The notes: generated by a model from the sequence alone, not told the origin. 48,109 bases of DNA from an uncultured Acidimicrobiaceae bacterium (GCA_947259095.1 CAMYLA010000033.1:1-48109); one strand, 5' to 3'; counted from the stretch's first letter, positions 7,979-19,302 are shown. Numbers and translations are program-made.

Positions 7979-8230
7979 ATGGAGCTACAGAGTTTTCAGG
8001 ACCTGATGGAGCGGACCTACGGCCCTCAGGACCGTGAGCGAGGGATGGCGGCCACCGTTGCCTGGCTGTGCGAGGAGGTCGGCGAGCTGGCCCAGGCCGT
8101 CCGCAAGGGCACACCGGAGCAGCAGCTGCACGAGCTTGGCGACGTGCTGGCGTGGTTGGCGTCACTGGCCAACCAGCTGGACCTGTCGCTGGAGGACGCG
8201 GCCGCCCGTTACCTGACCGACCCGCCGTAG
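7979..8230 (+). CDS. MazG-like nucleotide pyrophosphohydrolase
   Basis: An 83-residue protein starting at ATG 7979. It has the compact all-alpha MazG/dCTPase signature: EEVGELAQAV followed by ELGDVLAWL (the EExxE...ExxD magnesium-binding pattern). Short MazG-like proteins hydrolyse NTPs or dNTPs to monophosphates and often clean up damaged nucleotides. Longer in-frame starts reaching back to 7439 lie inside the upstream gene and are rejected. It converges on asd. Confidence 0.85.
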   Translation: MELQSFQDLMERTYGPQDRERGMAATVAWLCEEVGELAQAVRKGTPEQQLHELGDVLAWLASLANQLDLSLEDAAARYLTDPP

Positions 8231-8261
8231 CCGGTGCGCCGGGCGCCGACCGTTCGCTCCT

Positions 8262-10591
<2,330 letters not shown>

Positions 10592-10688
10592 CCTGTAACG
10601 CTAGCGCCCAGTCGGTAGTGTCTCCGCCTGTTTTCGATAGGTGGTGGCGAGGCCGGAACCAACCGGTGACTTGGTACGTTGTTCTGCC

Positions 10689-11528
10689 GTGGGAACAGAC
10701 AAACGAGCCCGTCAGAAAGCAAACCGGCAACGTAAGCTGGACGAGGCCGAGAAGGCCGAGAAGAAGGACAAGTTCCGCCAGTACGGCTTCATGGCCGCCA
10801 TCGTGGCCGTCGCCCTGGTCGGTGGTCTGGCCCTGCTGTCGATCGCTTCCGGCGACGACGAGCCGGACGACAACGAAACCGCAGCCGACGGCACCGAGCC
10901 GGCCGACGGCGAGACCGACGACACGGCCGACTCCACCACCCCCGACGACGAGACCGGCGGCGCCGAGCCGCTGGCCTGCCCCGAAGCCGACGGCTCGTCG
11001 GCGCCGGTGCTGGAGTTTCCCGCCCCTCCCCCGTCGTGCATCGATGCGACCGCAACCTACACCGCCGTGTTCGACACCAACCTGGGGCCGATCTCGGCCG
11101 AATTGGACGCCGAGCAAGCGCCGAGCACGGTGAACAACTTCGTCTATCTGGCCCGCTACCACTATTACGACGGCACCGCCTTCCATCGCATCATTCAGGA
11201 CTTCATGATCCAGGGCGGCGACCCGACCGGCGATCCGCCGGGAACCGGTGGCCCCGGCTACACCATCGGCGAGGAACCCCCTGCAGCCGGCGCGTACCAG
11301 ATCGGATCGCTGGCCATGGCAAAGCGAACGGCGCCCGGCACCACCGGTGCCCAGTTCTTCATCGTCACCGGTCCGAACGGGGAGGCCCTGCCGCCGGAGT
11401 ACTCGCTGTTCGGTCAGGTCACCGAGGGGCTCGACGTGGTCGAGGCCATCGAGGCGCTGCCCACCGACGAGACCGACTTCCCGACCGAGGAGATCGTGGT
11501 CAACTCGATCACCATCACCGAGGCCTGA
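10689..11528 (+). CDS. membrane-anchored cyclophilin-type peptidyl-prolyl isomerase
   Basis: A 279-residue protein starting at GTG 10689. A basic, charged N-terminus (residues 1-33) is followed by one membrane segment (about 35-55), an acidic Asp/Glu/Thr-rich linker (about 57-105) and a cyclophilin domain (about 120-278). Visible core motifs include FHRIIQDFMIQGGDP, GSLAMAKR and GAQFFIVTG. The segment order suggests a tail in the envelope, where the enzyme would assist folding of exported proteins. It diverges from lysC across 97 bp. Confidence 0.9.
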   Translation: MGTDKRARQKANRQRKLDEAEKAEKKDKFRQYGFMAAIVAVALVGGLALLSIASGDDEPDDNETAADGTEPADGETDDTADSTTPDDETGGAEPLACPEADGSSAPVLEFPAPPPSCIDATATYTAVFDTNLGPISAELDAEQAPSTVNNFVYLARYHYYDGTAFHRIIQDFMIQGGDPTGDPPGTGGPGYTIGEEPPAAGAYQIGSLAMAKRTAPGTTGAQFFIVTGPNGEALPPEYSLFGQVTEGLDVVEAIEALPTDETDFPTEEIVVNSITITEA

Positions 11529-11581
11529 CACCGGAGCCGCCCACCGGGACGAGGCCGCCGGCCCGGCCGGTCGCCGCCGCT

Positions 11582-12079
11582 CTACCGATCGAAGTGCTCG
11601 GCGACACCCCAGACGTAACTCCGAACGCCCATCGGACCCAGGCCGAACCGATCGGTGGTGGTCACCACCAGGCCGGCGGCCCGCAATGCGGCCGGCACGT
11701 CCACCTCGAAATCGTGGCCGTAGCGGCGGCGCAGCGCCGGCCGTGCCACCCGATGGAGCAGCCGACGCCAACCGAGATCAGCGGTCGGCTCCAGGAACAC
11801 CAGGGTGGTGTCCGGCCCGATCCCCACCGACAGATCGGCCAGGGCCTCGGGCGACCACCGCCACAGCACAAACTCCGCCACCACGGCTGCGGTCATCGGG
11901 GTGAGCCGGGCCAATTGGGGGCCGGCCGGGCCATGATCGAGTGTCAGCACGTCGCCGTGGCCCGAGGCCCCGGCTCGGCCCTGTTCGATGCCGGACCGGC
12001 TGCATCTGGCATCCACAACGGCCTGGACCCGACGCCGGGCCACCGCCAGATCGGTCGGAGCCAGGTAACTGTCGGTCAT
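11582..12079 (-). CDS. degenerate methyltransferase-like protein
   Basis: A 165-residue protein resembling the core of a class I methyltransferase of the METTL7/UbiE-like group. GDVLTLDHGPAG sits where motif I (DxGxGxG) would be, followed by TTLVFLEPTADLGWRRL and a C-terminal half ending GPMGVRSYVWGVAEH. The glycine-rich SAM loop is eroded and the protein is shorter than typical relatives, so activity is doubtful. It converges on the cyclophilin gene and diverges from aat. Confidence 0.5.
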   Translation of the reverse strand: MTDSYLAPTDLAVARRRVQAVVDARCSRSGIEQGRAGASGHGDVLTLDHGPAGPQLARLTPMTAAVVAEFVLWRWSPEALADLSVGIGPDTTLVFLEPTADLGWRRLLHRVARPALRRRYGHDFEVDVPAALRAAGLVVTTTDRFGLGPMGVRSYVWGVAEHFDR

Positions 12080-12171
12080 GGACGTTGGACGCTACCTTGG
12101 ATCGGGCGAACTCGGATCGGTGGCATCGCGATGGTGGCACCGGCCGGGTCCCCGCACGCTCGAACCCACGG

Positions 12172-12972
12172 ATGCCGATTTTGGAAACCTCAGGAGGTGG
12201 GCAGGAGAGCCCACCGACCAGACATGTCGCAAACTGCCCGATCAGCTCACCGCTGCCGCCCGGTCCCAGCCGGTGGCAGTTCCCCCATTGGACCGAATTG
12301 GAGCCGGGTGAGGATCTGGTGGCAACCGGCGCCGACCTCGAACCGGCAACGCTGCTGGCCGCCTACCGGGCAGGCTGCTTCCCGATGCCGATCAACCGGA
12401 GGCGGATCGGTTGGTTCAGCCCCGACCCCCGGGGCATCCTCGTTCCGTCCAGGCTGCGGGTCAGCCGTTCGCTGCGCCGGTCGGTCAGGGAGTACGACGT
12501 CACGATCAACACCGCGTTCGACCAGGTGCTGTCCGGCTGCGCCGACCCGGCCAGGCCGATGGGTTGGATCGACAAGCGGATCTCCAGGGCCTACACGAGG
12601 CTGCACACCATGGGATGGGTCCACTCGGTCGAGGTCTGGGACAGCGAGGGCCTGGCCGGTGGGCTGTACGGGGTCTCCATCGGTGGACTGTTCGCCGGCG
12701 AGTCGATGTTCCATCGCCGCCGAGACGCGTCCAAGGTCGCACTTGTCCACCTGGTCGACCTGGTCGGCGGAGATCCGGTCAACCTGATCGATGTGCAATG
12801 GTCGACCCCCCATCTGGCGTCGTTGGGAGCCGAGGAATGCAGCCGCGCCCGGTACCTGGAACGGGCGACGGCCGCCGTCACCGGCGGGGTGGCGTTCAAC
12901 GACCTGGTCGGCTCCGAAGCGGACCGAGAGGTCGGATTGGCCGACCGATCGCAACGATCACCGCTGCGTTAG
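12172..12972 (+). CDS. aat: leucyl/phenylalanyl-tRNA-protein transferase
   Basis: A 266-residue protein from ATG 12172. It contains the Aat signature: DLVATGADLEPATLLAAYRAGCFPMP, then WFSPDPRGIL, then GWVHSVEVWD and GGLYGVSIGGLFAGESMFHR. Aat moves Leu or Phe from tRNA to N-terminal Lys or Arg, creating an N-degron for ClpAP/ClpS. The first 40 residues before FPHW are not conserved, so the start may be slightly different. A G-to-C change in the usual GIFPW motif (here GCFPM) is notable but the rest is intact. Diverges from the methyltransferase-like gene. Confidence 0.9.
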   Translation: MPILETSGGGQESPPTRHVANCPISSPLPPGPSRWQFPHWTELEPGEDLVATGADLEPATLLAAYRAGCFPMPINRRRIGWFSPDPRGILVPSRLRVSRSLRRSVREYDVTINTAFDQVLSGCADPARPMGWIDKRISRAYTRLHTMGWVHSVEVWDSEGLAGGLYGVSIGGLFAGESMFHRRRDASKVALVHLVDLVGGDPVNLIDVQWSTPHLASLGAEECSRARYLERATAAVTGGVAFNDLVGSEADREVGLADRSQRSPLR

Positions 12973-13129
12973 GGCCTACACTTTGTTGATCGGGCGACCG
13001 AACTACCGATGAGACAGGTACCGAGACGCCGATGAACGCCCCTTGGGTCTGGCCGACGAAGGTTTTCGAGACGTTGACTTCAACCATGAGACAACCAGCA
13101 ACACCCCGAACCTGCGCGGCTGCGGCGTG

Positions 13130-13918
13130 ATGGCCGGCAAGGCGGCGATCCCCGCCCTGACCGCCGGCGGTTTCGGCCTCGTTCTCGGGGTTGTGGGGCT
13201 GGCGTTCGGTTGGCCGGTGCTTGGCTTGCTGGCCGGGCTCCTGGCGCTCGCCGCCGGGGCCGCGGGCTACCGAACGTCTCGACGGCTCGACGAGCAGTCG
13301 GCGATGCAGCGGCTGGTCGAGGAGGAACTGCTGTCGGTCCGGGCCGATGCCAAGGAAACCGAGGCCGGGCTGCGCCAGGAGCTCCAGTCGACCATGCAGT
13401 CGATGGAGGAGCCGGTCGACGACGACGGCTACTACGACGACGGCTACGACCCGCTGACCGACGAGGCCACCGGGCTGTTCAGCGAGAACTTTTTCCTGGT
13501 CGCCCTCGATTCCCGGGTTGCCGCCGCCCGGCGCCACCTGCGACCGGTGGCCGTGGTCCTGCTGGAGGTGGTGGAAGGCCTCCCGACCGAGAATCCGGCA
13601 ACCACCGAAGCCGGAACCGTTGCCGAGGCCATCCGCACCACCCTCCGAGAGGCCGATACGGCCTGTCGGCTCCACAACGGCGAGTTCGCCCTGCTGCTGG
13701 AGGACACACCGGAGAATGGTGCGATCTGGACGGTGGAGCGGATCAGGCGATACCTGGCGGAGCGGAGCTCGAACCTCACGCTGTGGGCCGGCGTGGCCTG
13801 CTACCCGGCCCACGCCTTCACCCCCCAGGAACTCATCACCGCTGCCGGCTCGGCGCTGGCATTGGCCCGTGAGTGGCGCCAGGATCGCATCGAGGTCGCC
13901 CTCGTCGCCACCGACTGA
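13130..13918 (+). CDS. membrane protein with degenerate GGDEF domain
   Basis: A 262-residue protein from ATG 13130 (GTG 13127 is equally possible; a TTG start at 13043 would add 29 residues). Two membrane segments (about 10-50) are followed by a short coiled helix, an acidic Tyr/Asp-rich stretch and a C-terminal domain with the GGDEF fold pattern (DPLTDEATGLF, then RLHNGEFALLLED). The catalytic GGDEF is replaced by HNGEF, so cyclic-di-GMP synthesis is unlikely; it may bind nucleotide or act as a scaffold. Confidence 0.7.
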   Translation: MAGKAAIPALTAGGFGLVLGVVGLAFGWPVLGLLAGLLALAAGAAGYRTSRRLDEQSAMQRLVEEELLSVRADAKETEAGLRQELQSTMQSMEEPVDDDGYYDDGYDPLTDEATGLFSENFFLVALDSRVAAARRHLRPVAVVLLEVVEGLPTENPATTEAGTVAEAIRTTLREADTACRLHNGEFALLLEDTPENGAIWTVERIRRYLAERSSNLTLWAGVACYPAHAFTPQELITAAGSALALAREWRQDRIEVALVATD

Positions 13919-13961
13919 CCGGCAGGTCGGGGTGGCCTCCCATGGCCGCCCTCGTGTCCTG

Positions 13962-14879
13962 TCAGGATGATCCGCTGACCTCGTTGGGGGCGGGTACGAC
14001 GACGGTCGTCGCCGGCGGTTGATGGATGAGGCCGGCGGTTGTCGACCCCAGGAGCAGGTTGGCGACTCCCTGGTGACCTGTCGCCCCGAGCACCAGCAGA
14101 CCTGCGTCCTGCGAGCGCTCCCGCAGTACCCGCCTGGGATCGCCGTACTCCAGGCGATGGACGATCTCGTGTCGGGTGCCGCCGGCGGCCAGGATGGCGT
14201 TGATCACCGTTTCGTCGAGTGTCTGTCTTGCCTGGGCTTCGAACACGTCGGTGGGGATCTGACCGGCCTCCGGGAGGGTGGCGACCGTGTAGCTCCAGGC
14301 GTGAACCGCTTCCAGGATCACCTCGTCCGGGGTTGTCCGAATTGCCCAGATCAGGGCTGCGATCGAGTTCGACGAGCCGTCAACGCCGACCACCACTCGA
14401 GATGGTGGGTACTCGATCGGCGCGTTCGGGGGAACGATGACCACCGGGACCGTGGCGTGCGAAACCACATGGGTGCTGACCGATCCGAGCAAGGCACCGG
14501 CCGCCGCCCCCCGACCCCTGGTGCCGACCACGATGAGATTCGCCTTCATCCCCAAGGTGACGAGGGCCGGACCCGCCGCCGATTCACAGACGATCGGGTT
14601 CCGGCACTGCCCCCGATCGACCGAGTCGAGCACCTGCTCCACCCGGGCTCTTGTCTGCTCCTCGAACTGTTTTGATGGTGGCGAGATCGATGTGGCTGTG
14701 AGTTGTCCCGGCACGATCCACCACGGATAGCGCCATGCCGCGACCGGCTGGACGGGGCCGAATTGCTCGGCGTTGGCGACTGCCCACCGCAGCGCGTGGT
14801 CGGCGTCCGACGATCCGTCGACGCCGACCACGATCCCGCGACGGTCGGTACTCTCGGTTGTCGGTGCCTCGTTGTCCAC
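13962..14879 (-). CDS. tandem universal stress protein
   Basis: A 305-residue protein from GTG 14879, made of two UspA domains (about 12-150 and 160-300). Each has the VVGVDGSS start, and the ATP-binding GxxGxG(9)GS pattern is seen as VGTRGRGAAAGALLGSVS and LGATGHQGVANLLLGST. Mycobacterial homologues such as Rv2623 bind ATP, slow growth and belong to the DosR dormancy regulon. It diverges from the phosphoribosyltransferase-hydrolase gene across a spacer holding a DosR-box-like site 105 bp from this start. Confidence 0.92.
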   Translation of the reverse strand: MDNEAPTTESTDRRGIVVGVDGSSDADHALRWAVANAEQFGPVQPVAAWRYPWWIVPGQLTATSISPPSKQFEEQTRARVEQVLDSVDRGQCRNPIVCESAAGPALVTLGMKANLIVVGTRGRGAAAGALLGSVSTHVVSHATVPVVIVPPNAPIEYPPSRVVVGVDGSSNSIAALIWAIRTTPDEVILEAVHAWSYTVATLPEAGQIPTDVFEAQARQTLDETVINAILAAGGTRHEIVHRLEYGDPRRVLRERSQDAGLLVLGATGHQGVANLLLGSTTAGLIHQPPATTVVVPAPNEVSGSS

Positions 14880-14983
14880 ATCGCCAGCGTGCCGCCAAAG
14901 GTGGCATCGGGTGCAGGGTCCAACGTCCCCAACCGGCCTCGCCGGCCGGGAGGAGGCGGAGGGCGGGCCGGAACCGCGCCGCA

Positions 14984-14998
14984 GTGACCTTCGGCCCT
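14984..14998 (+). promoter_or_regulatory. DosR-box-like site between USP and PRT-hydrolase genes
   Basis: GTGACCTTCGGCCCT resembles the mycobacterial DosR box (half-sites GGGAC and GTCCC separated by four bases, with G allowed for T in the right half). It lies 60 bp upstream of the start at 15059 and 105 bp upstream of the start at 14879, a suitable place for activating either gene. It shares the central TT and the CCCT end with sites at 18474, 25953, 31160 and 31444. Confidence 0.6.
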
Positions 14999-15058
14999 CC
15001 CGGCGGCATGGCGTGCGAGCTTCAATCAAGCAGGGGCCCCTGAACTCTTGGAGTACTC

Positions 15059-16378
15059 ATGTTCACCGATCGAATTGATGCCGGGCGTCAACTGGCGAAG
15101 CGTCTGGCCCATCTTGGCGACGACGATGTCGTGGTGGTTGGCTTACCCCGTGGCGGCGTCCCGGTCGCCTACGAGGTGGCGAAGGCGCTCGAAGCGCCGC
15201 TCGACGTGATCCTGGTTCGCAAACTGGGGGTGCCGTTTCAACCCGAGTTGGGCATGGGAGCGATCGGTGAGAGCGGCGAGCGGGTGATCAACGCCGACGT
15301 CGTCGATATGGCCCACATCTCCGACAACGAGCTGGCCGCCGTCGAGACACGGGAGCTCGTCGAGCTGAGACGTCGAGCCCGGACGTACCGAGCCGATCGA
15401 GCTCGTATCCCCTTGGCGGGACGGGTCGTGGTGATCGTCGACGACGGCATTGCCACCGGCTCGACAGCGAAGGCCGCCTGCCAGGTGGCGCGGGCTGAGG
15501 GAGCGGGCCGTGTGATCCTTGCGGTGCCGGTGGCGCCGGCCGACTGGACCCGCCGACTGGCCGCTGCGGCCGACGAGCTGATCAGCTTGCAGACGCCCGA
15601 AAACTTCTTCGGCGTGGGACAGTTCTACCGCGATTTCAGTCAGGTCTCGGACGAGGCGGTGATCGAGAGTCTCGACCGGGCGGCGGCACGGGGCGTTGCC
15701 ATGTCGAAGGACCGCCCGCCGACTCGCAACCACGATATTGGCGTGGCCGCAGGGTCGGCTCTGCTCGGCGGTCACTTGACGGTGCCCGATCAGGCCCGCG
15801 GCATGGTCGTGTTCGCCCACGGCAGCGGAAGCAGTCGACACAGCCCCCGCAATCGTTTCGTGGCCTCGGTGCTGCACACGGCCGGACTTGGCACGCTGCT
15901 CTTCGACCTGTTGACCCCCGAGGAAGAGATGAATCGGGCCAACGTCTTCGACATCGAGCTTCTTGGACAGCGCCTCGTCGACGCGACCCGCTGGATTCGA
16001 GACGAGCCTGCGGTCACAGGACTGCAGATCGGCTACTTCGGAGCCAGTACCGGGGCCGCAGCGGCGCTGCGGGCCGCGGCCGCACCCGATTCGGAGGTGG
16101 CGGCCGTCGTCTCTCGTGGCGGCCGCCCCGACCTGGCCGGCCCCCACCTCGCCGAGGTGAGGGCCCCGACGCTGCTGATCGTCGGCGGGCGGGACGACGT
16201 GGTGCTCGGTCTCAACAGGGAGGCGCAAGCCGGGCTCCGATGCGAGTCCCGGCTCGAGATCGTGCCCGGAGCCACCCATCTCTTTGAGGAGCCCGGCACC
16301 CTTCGTACAGCAGCCCAACTCGCCAGAGACTGGTTCCTGAACCACCTCGTTCCCGCCCCGGCGTCGTCGACCGGCTGA
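15059..16378 (+). CDS. phosphoribosyltransferase-alpha/beta hydrolase fusion
   Basis: A 439-residue two-domain protein. Residues 1-215 form a type I phosphoribosyltransferase with the PRPP-binding signature VVVIVDDGIATGST. Residues 225-435 form a dienelactone-hydrolase-like alpha/beta hydrolase with the nucleophile in GASTGAA, an acid in GGRDD and the histidine in GATHLFEE. The same fusion exists in Mycobacterium tuberculosis (Rv0571c), where it belongs to the DosR regulon and neighbours pncB2, as it also neighbours pncB here. Substrates are unknown. A DosR-box-like site lies 60 bp upstream. Confidence 0.9.
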   Translation: MFTDRIDAGRQLAKRLAHLGDDDVVVVGLPRGGVPVAYEVAKALEAPLDVILVRKLGVPFQPELGMGAIGESGERVINADVVDMAHISDNELAAVETRELVELRRRARTYRADRARIPLAGRVVVIVDDGIATGSTAKAACQVARAEGAGRVILAVPVAPADWTRRLAAAADELISLQTPENFFGVGQFYRDFSQVSDEAVIESLDRAAARGVAMSKDRPPTRNHDIGVAAGSALLGGHLTVPDQARGMVVFAHGSGSSRHSPRNRFVASVLHTAGLGTLLFDLLTPEEEMNRANVFDIELLGQRLVDATRWIRDEPAVTGLQIGYFGASTGAAAALRAAAAPDSEVAAVVSRGGRPDLAGPHLAEVRAPTLLIVGGRDDVVLGLNREAQAGLRCESRLEIVPGATHLFEEPGTLRTAAQLARDWFLNHLVPAPASSTG

Positions 16379-16398
16379 TGGGAGTCCACGATCGGCCG

Positions 16399-17739
16399 TC
16401 AGCCTGAGTCCGGAGCCGACGCGGCGCGGATGTCGGCCCGTACGGCGCTGGTCACGGCCTCCAACGCCGGGGAGATCTCAACCGGGGTGGGCTCGGGTGA
16501 ATGCAGCCGCTTCGCTTGGTCGGTCAGTGCTGCGAGATCTTGGCTGAGGCGCTCGTGTACCGAGGCCAGTGACGGGGGCGGGGCGGTCCGCTCACCGCCC
16601 CTCATGACTTGCGACAGCAGCGGTTTCGACCCGGCCGGCGTGGCCTCTGAGCGGGTTGCCAGCAGATCGGGCTGGGCGAGGCTGGAACGATAGACCTGCT
16701 TTGGTCCCGGCCGGGATTCCTTTCCGGGCGACAGCTTCATCACCGGACGCCCGTCGTACTCCACCAATTTGTAGGCACTGTCGAGAGCCGGGGCGTCAGC
16801 GGACACACCCACTCGTGTACCGACACCGAAGACGTCGATGGGGGCTCCGGCGTCGAGCAGCCGTTCCACGTCGAGTTCATCCAGTCCTCCGCTGGCCACG
16901 ATCGTCACCTCGGGGCGGCCGGCCTGATCCAGCATGTTGCGGGCTCGAATGGACAACGCAAGCAGATCGCCGCTGTCGAGGCGGATTCCGAGCGGGCCAT
17001 GGAGGTGCATCTCGTCGGCAACGTCGAGGACCGTCTGGATGCCTCTCTCGGTGTCGTAGGTGTCGACCAGGAACGTCGTTCGGTCCGGGAAGTCTCGGGC
17101 GAAGGCCATGAACGCGTCTCGCTCATCGGAGAACGTCTCGATGTAGGAATGGGCCATGGTCCCGACCGGCTCGATACCAAAGCGCCGGGCCGCCTCGACG
17201 TTGCTGGTGCCGGAGAAGCCGGCAACTGCGGCCGCCCTCGCCGCGCTCATGCCGGCCTCGATGCCGTGGGTTCGGCGGAGCGAAAAATCCACGAGCGCGG
17301 CCCGACCGGCGGCGGCCAGGACACAGCGGGTTGCCTTCGTGGTCAACGCCGTCTGGTAGGTGATCTGGTTGAGAACGACGGTCTCGACGAGTTGGGCCAC
17401 CGGCAGTGGGGCGGTGATTTCCAGCAACGGCTCGTTTGGGAACACCACGTGTCCTTCTGGGATCGCCCAGACGTCGCCATCGAATCGGAGCTCTCGAAAC
17501 GCCTCCAGGGCGTTTGCGTCGAATCCGTGATCGGAGAGATACTCCAGATCGCTGTCGTCGAATGACAGTTCCTCGAGACGTCTGAGCGCATCGTCGAGCC
17601 CCGCCGCCACGAGAAATCCCCGCTCGGGCGGCAGACGCCGAACGAACAGGCTGAAGGTGGCCGGTTCGGTCATTCCCCTCAACAGGTAGCTGGCCGCCAT
17701 CGTCAGTTCGTAGAGATCGGTGACCAGTCCCTGTCCCAC
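16399..17739 (-). CDS. pncB: nicotinate phosphoribosyltransferase
   Basis: A 446-residue enzyme that makes nicotinate mononucleotide from nicotinate and PRPP, the first step of NAD salvage. It begins VTDLYELTMAASYL, contains the catalytic histidine in GTMAHSYIE, and RLDSGDLLALS plus VASGGLDE for phosphate binding. The layout resembles mycobacterial PncB2 (Rv0573c), a DosR-regulon member. It follows the nitroreductase with a 50-bp gap and probably shares its promoter. It converges on the PRT-hydrolase gene 20 bp away. The C-terminal 60 residues are a variable helical tail. Confidence 0.92.
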   Translation of the reverse strand: MGQGLVTDLYELTMAASYLLRGMTEPATFSLFVRRLPPERGFLVAAGLDDALRRLEELSFDDSDLEYLSDHGFDANALEAFRELRFDGDVWAIPEGHVVFPNEPLLEITAPLPVAQLVETVVLNQITYQTALTTKATRCVLAAAGRAALVDFSLRRTHGIEAGMSAARAAAVAGFSGTSNVEAARRFGIEPVGTMAHSYIETFSDERDAFMAFARDFPDRTTFLVDTYDTERGIQTVLDVADEMHLHGPLGIRLDSGDLLALSIRARNMLDQAGRPEVTIVASGGLDELDVERLLDAGAPIDVFGVGTRVGVSADAPALDSAYKLVEYDGRPVMKLSPGKESRPGPKQVYRSSLAQPDLLATRSEATPAGSKPLLSQVMRGGERTAPPPSLASVHERLSQDLAALTDQAKRLHSPEPTPVEISPALEAVTSAVRADIRAASAPDSG

Positions 17740-17789
17740 GCTTCGATCCTAGCTGTCTTCCTGGGCGGGGCTTTCAGCACCAATACCTT

Positions 17790-18365
17790 TCAGCACCAGT
17801 ACACGGTTGGCTCGCGTCGAGCGGGCATATCCGGTCGAGGTCCCGCGACGTTGCCGATGAGCACTGTCAACAAGACCTGAACATCGGCCGGCAGACCGAG
17901 GTCGGCCAGCGTGGCAGGTACGTTGAAGTAGGCGCCGGACAATGCGACCGGACAGGTACCAAGGCCCATCCCATGGGCGGCCAGCATGAGGGTCTGAGCG
18001 GCCAGGGCCGTGTCGATCAACGCCGTCGTGTCGTCGCGGGGTGCCAGCATCAGGATGGCTGCGGGCGCCTCGTGGAAGATCGGAAAGCCGGCCTGGAGCA
18101 GACCCCGCACATGTTCGGCGACCTCGGGCGGTTGGGAGGCGAGCAGGGCCCCGTCCTCGTCGAGCCAGGCGGCGCGGGCCGCGGTTTCGAGGTCGGCGAG
18201 GCGCTCCCGGCCCTCGATGACTGCGAACGACCATGGCTGACGATTGAGTGCTGACGGGGCGCAGATTGCCAAGTCGATGAGATCCGAGATGGTCTTTTTG
18301 TCCACCGGCTCGGAACTGTAGGACCGGATCGCTCGACGGCTTCGGATTGCCTGCAACACATCCAT
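17790..18365 (-). CDS. nitroreductase-family flavoprotein
   Basis: A 191-residue nitroreductase: the N-terminal FMN-binding RSRRAIRSYSSEPV, PSALNRQPWSFAVI, and the C-terminal GLGTCPVALSG all match the family. These FMN enzymes reduce nitro, quinone or flavin substrates using NAD(P)H. Nitroreductase-like proteins (Rv2032, Rv3131) are classic DosR-regulon members. It heads a likely nitroreductase-pncB operon, with a DosR-box-like site 109 bp upstream. Confidence 0.9.
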   Translation of the reverse strand: MDVLQAIRSRRAIRSYSSEPVDKKTISDLIDLAICAPSALNRQPWSFAVIEGRERLADLETAARAAWLDEDGALLASQPPEVAEHVRGLLQAGFPIFHEAPAAILMLAPRDDTTALIDTALAAQTLMLAAHGMGLGTCPVALSGAYFNVPATLADLGLPADVQVLLTVLIGNVAGPRPDMPARREPTVYWC

Positions 18366-18473
18366 GTGGATGAACTCCTCTGAACACGCACTCGGTGCCC
18401 CGACCCGCTCGCACAGCGAGAGGCGATCGTGGCGGCTTCCCTCCTACGCTGACCGGTCCCCGCTCGGTCCGGT

Positions 18474-18488
18474 AGGGGCGAACGGCTC
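18474..18488 (-). promoter_or_regulatory. weaker DosR-box-like site upstream of nitroreductase-pncB
   Basis: On the minus strand the site reads GAGCCGTTCGCCCCT: seven of ten half-site bases match GGGAC/GTCCC, allowing only the strict consensus, and the central TT and CCCT end match the other sites in this window. It lies between the ABC permease stop and the nitroreductase start, 109 bp from the latter. On its own it would not be convincing; the shared position class and gene context raise its value. Confidence 0.4.
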
Positions 18489-18522
18489 TGCGTCGAAGAC
18501 CCGGCCGTCCCGGGATCTGCCT

Positions 18523-19302
18523 TTAGCCGGTGGTGACCCGTTTTCGCAGCGATGTGAAGGCCATGGTGAAGGTGACCAGACCGATCCCCCCCACTGCGAT
18601 CAGCGCCTTCGCCAGGTCCTCGGCGACCCAGCCGCCGCTGATCAGCGACCGCAGCCCGGCCAGCAGGTAGGTCACCGGATTCCAGGTGGCGACGGTCTGC
18701 AGCCAGCTGGTCAGCGCCTCCATGGGGAGGAACGAGGTGGTGAGGAAGGCGAACGGGAAGAAGATCAGAAACGCCGAGTTGACCGCGGCCGGGTTCCCGG
18801 TCCGGAGCGCAACCGTGTAGGGGAAGCCGGTGAAGGCCAGCCCCCAAGCCGAGGAGATCAGCAGGAACACCAGAATCCCGGCCAGACCGCTCTCGAAGCG
18901 GACACCGACCACGTAGCCGAGAATCACCACCAGTGTCGACAGACAGAACACCAGCACGAAGTCGGCAACCATCATCCCCAGCAGCAGCGAAACCCGGCGA
19001 ACCGGCGTGACCAACAGCTTGTCCAGGTAGCCGGTCTGGATGTCGGTGACCAGCATGTTGGCCCGGGAGACGCCGGTGACGGCGAACACGATCGCCACCG
19101 GCAGCTGGAAGGCCTTGAAGTCCAGCTCACCGGGCCCCGACTCGGCCAGGTCCTGGAGGGCGCCGATGTTGACGGCGTAGAAGAACACGGGGATGGTGAG
19201 GGCCGGGATGATGGCCTCGGGTTCGCGGAGCAGGGACCGGAGGGCCCGTCTGGCCACGGTGGCCACATCGCGAAAGAAGCCGCTCGGTTTCGCCAGGCTC
19301 AC
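18523..19302 (-). CDS. ABC-2-type transporter permease (DrrB-like)
   Basis: A 259-residue integral membrane protein with about six membrane segments and the ABC-2 pattern, including SRANMLVTDIQTGYLDKLLVTPVRR before the third segment and the conserved FLPMEALTSWLQTVATWNPVTYLLAG near the end. It starts at GTG 19302, overlapping the ATPase stop (GTGA), so the two are coupled. It is the membrane half of a daunorubicin-resistance-like exporter; the substrate is unknown. Confidence 0.9.
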   Translation of the reverse strand: MSLAKPSGFFRDVATVARRALRSLLREPEAIIPALTIPVFFYAVNIGALQDLAESGPGELDFKAFQLPVAIVFAVTGVSRANMLVTDIQTGYLDKLLVTPVRRVSLLLGMMVADFVLVFCLSTLVVILGYVVGVRFESGLAGILVFLLISSAWGLAFTGFPYTVALRTGNPAAVNSAFLIFFPFAFLTTSFLPMEALTSWLQTVATWNPVTYLLAGLRSLISGGWVAEDLAKALIAVGGIGLVTFTMAFTSLRKRVTTG

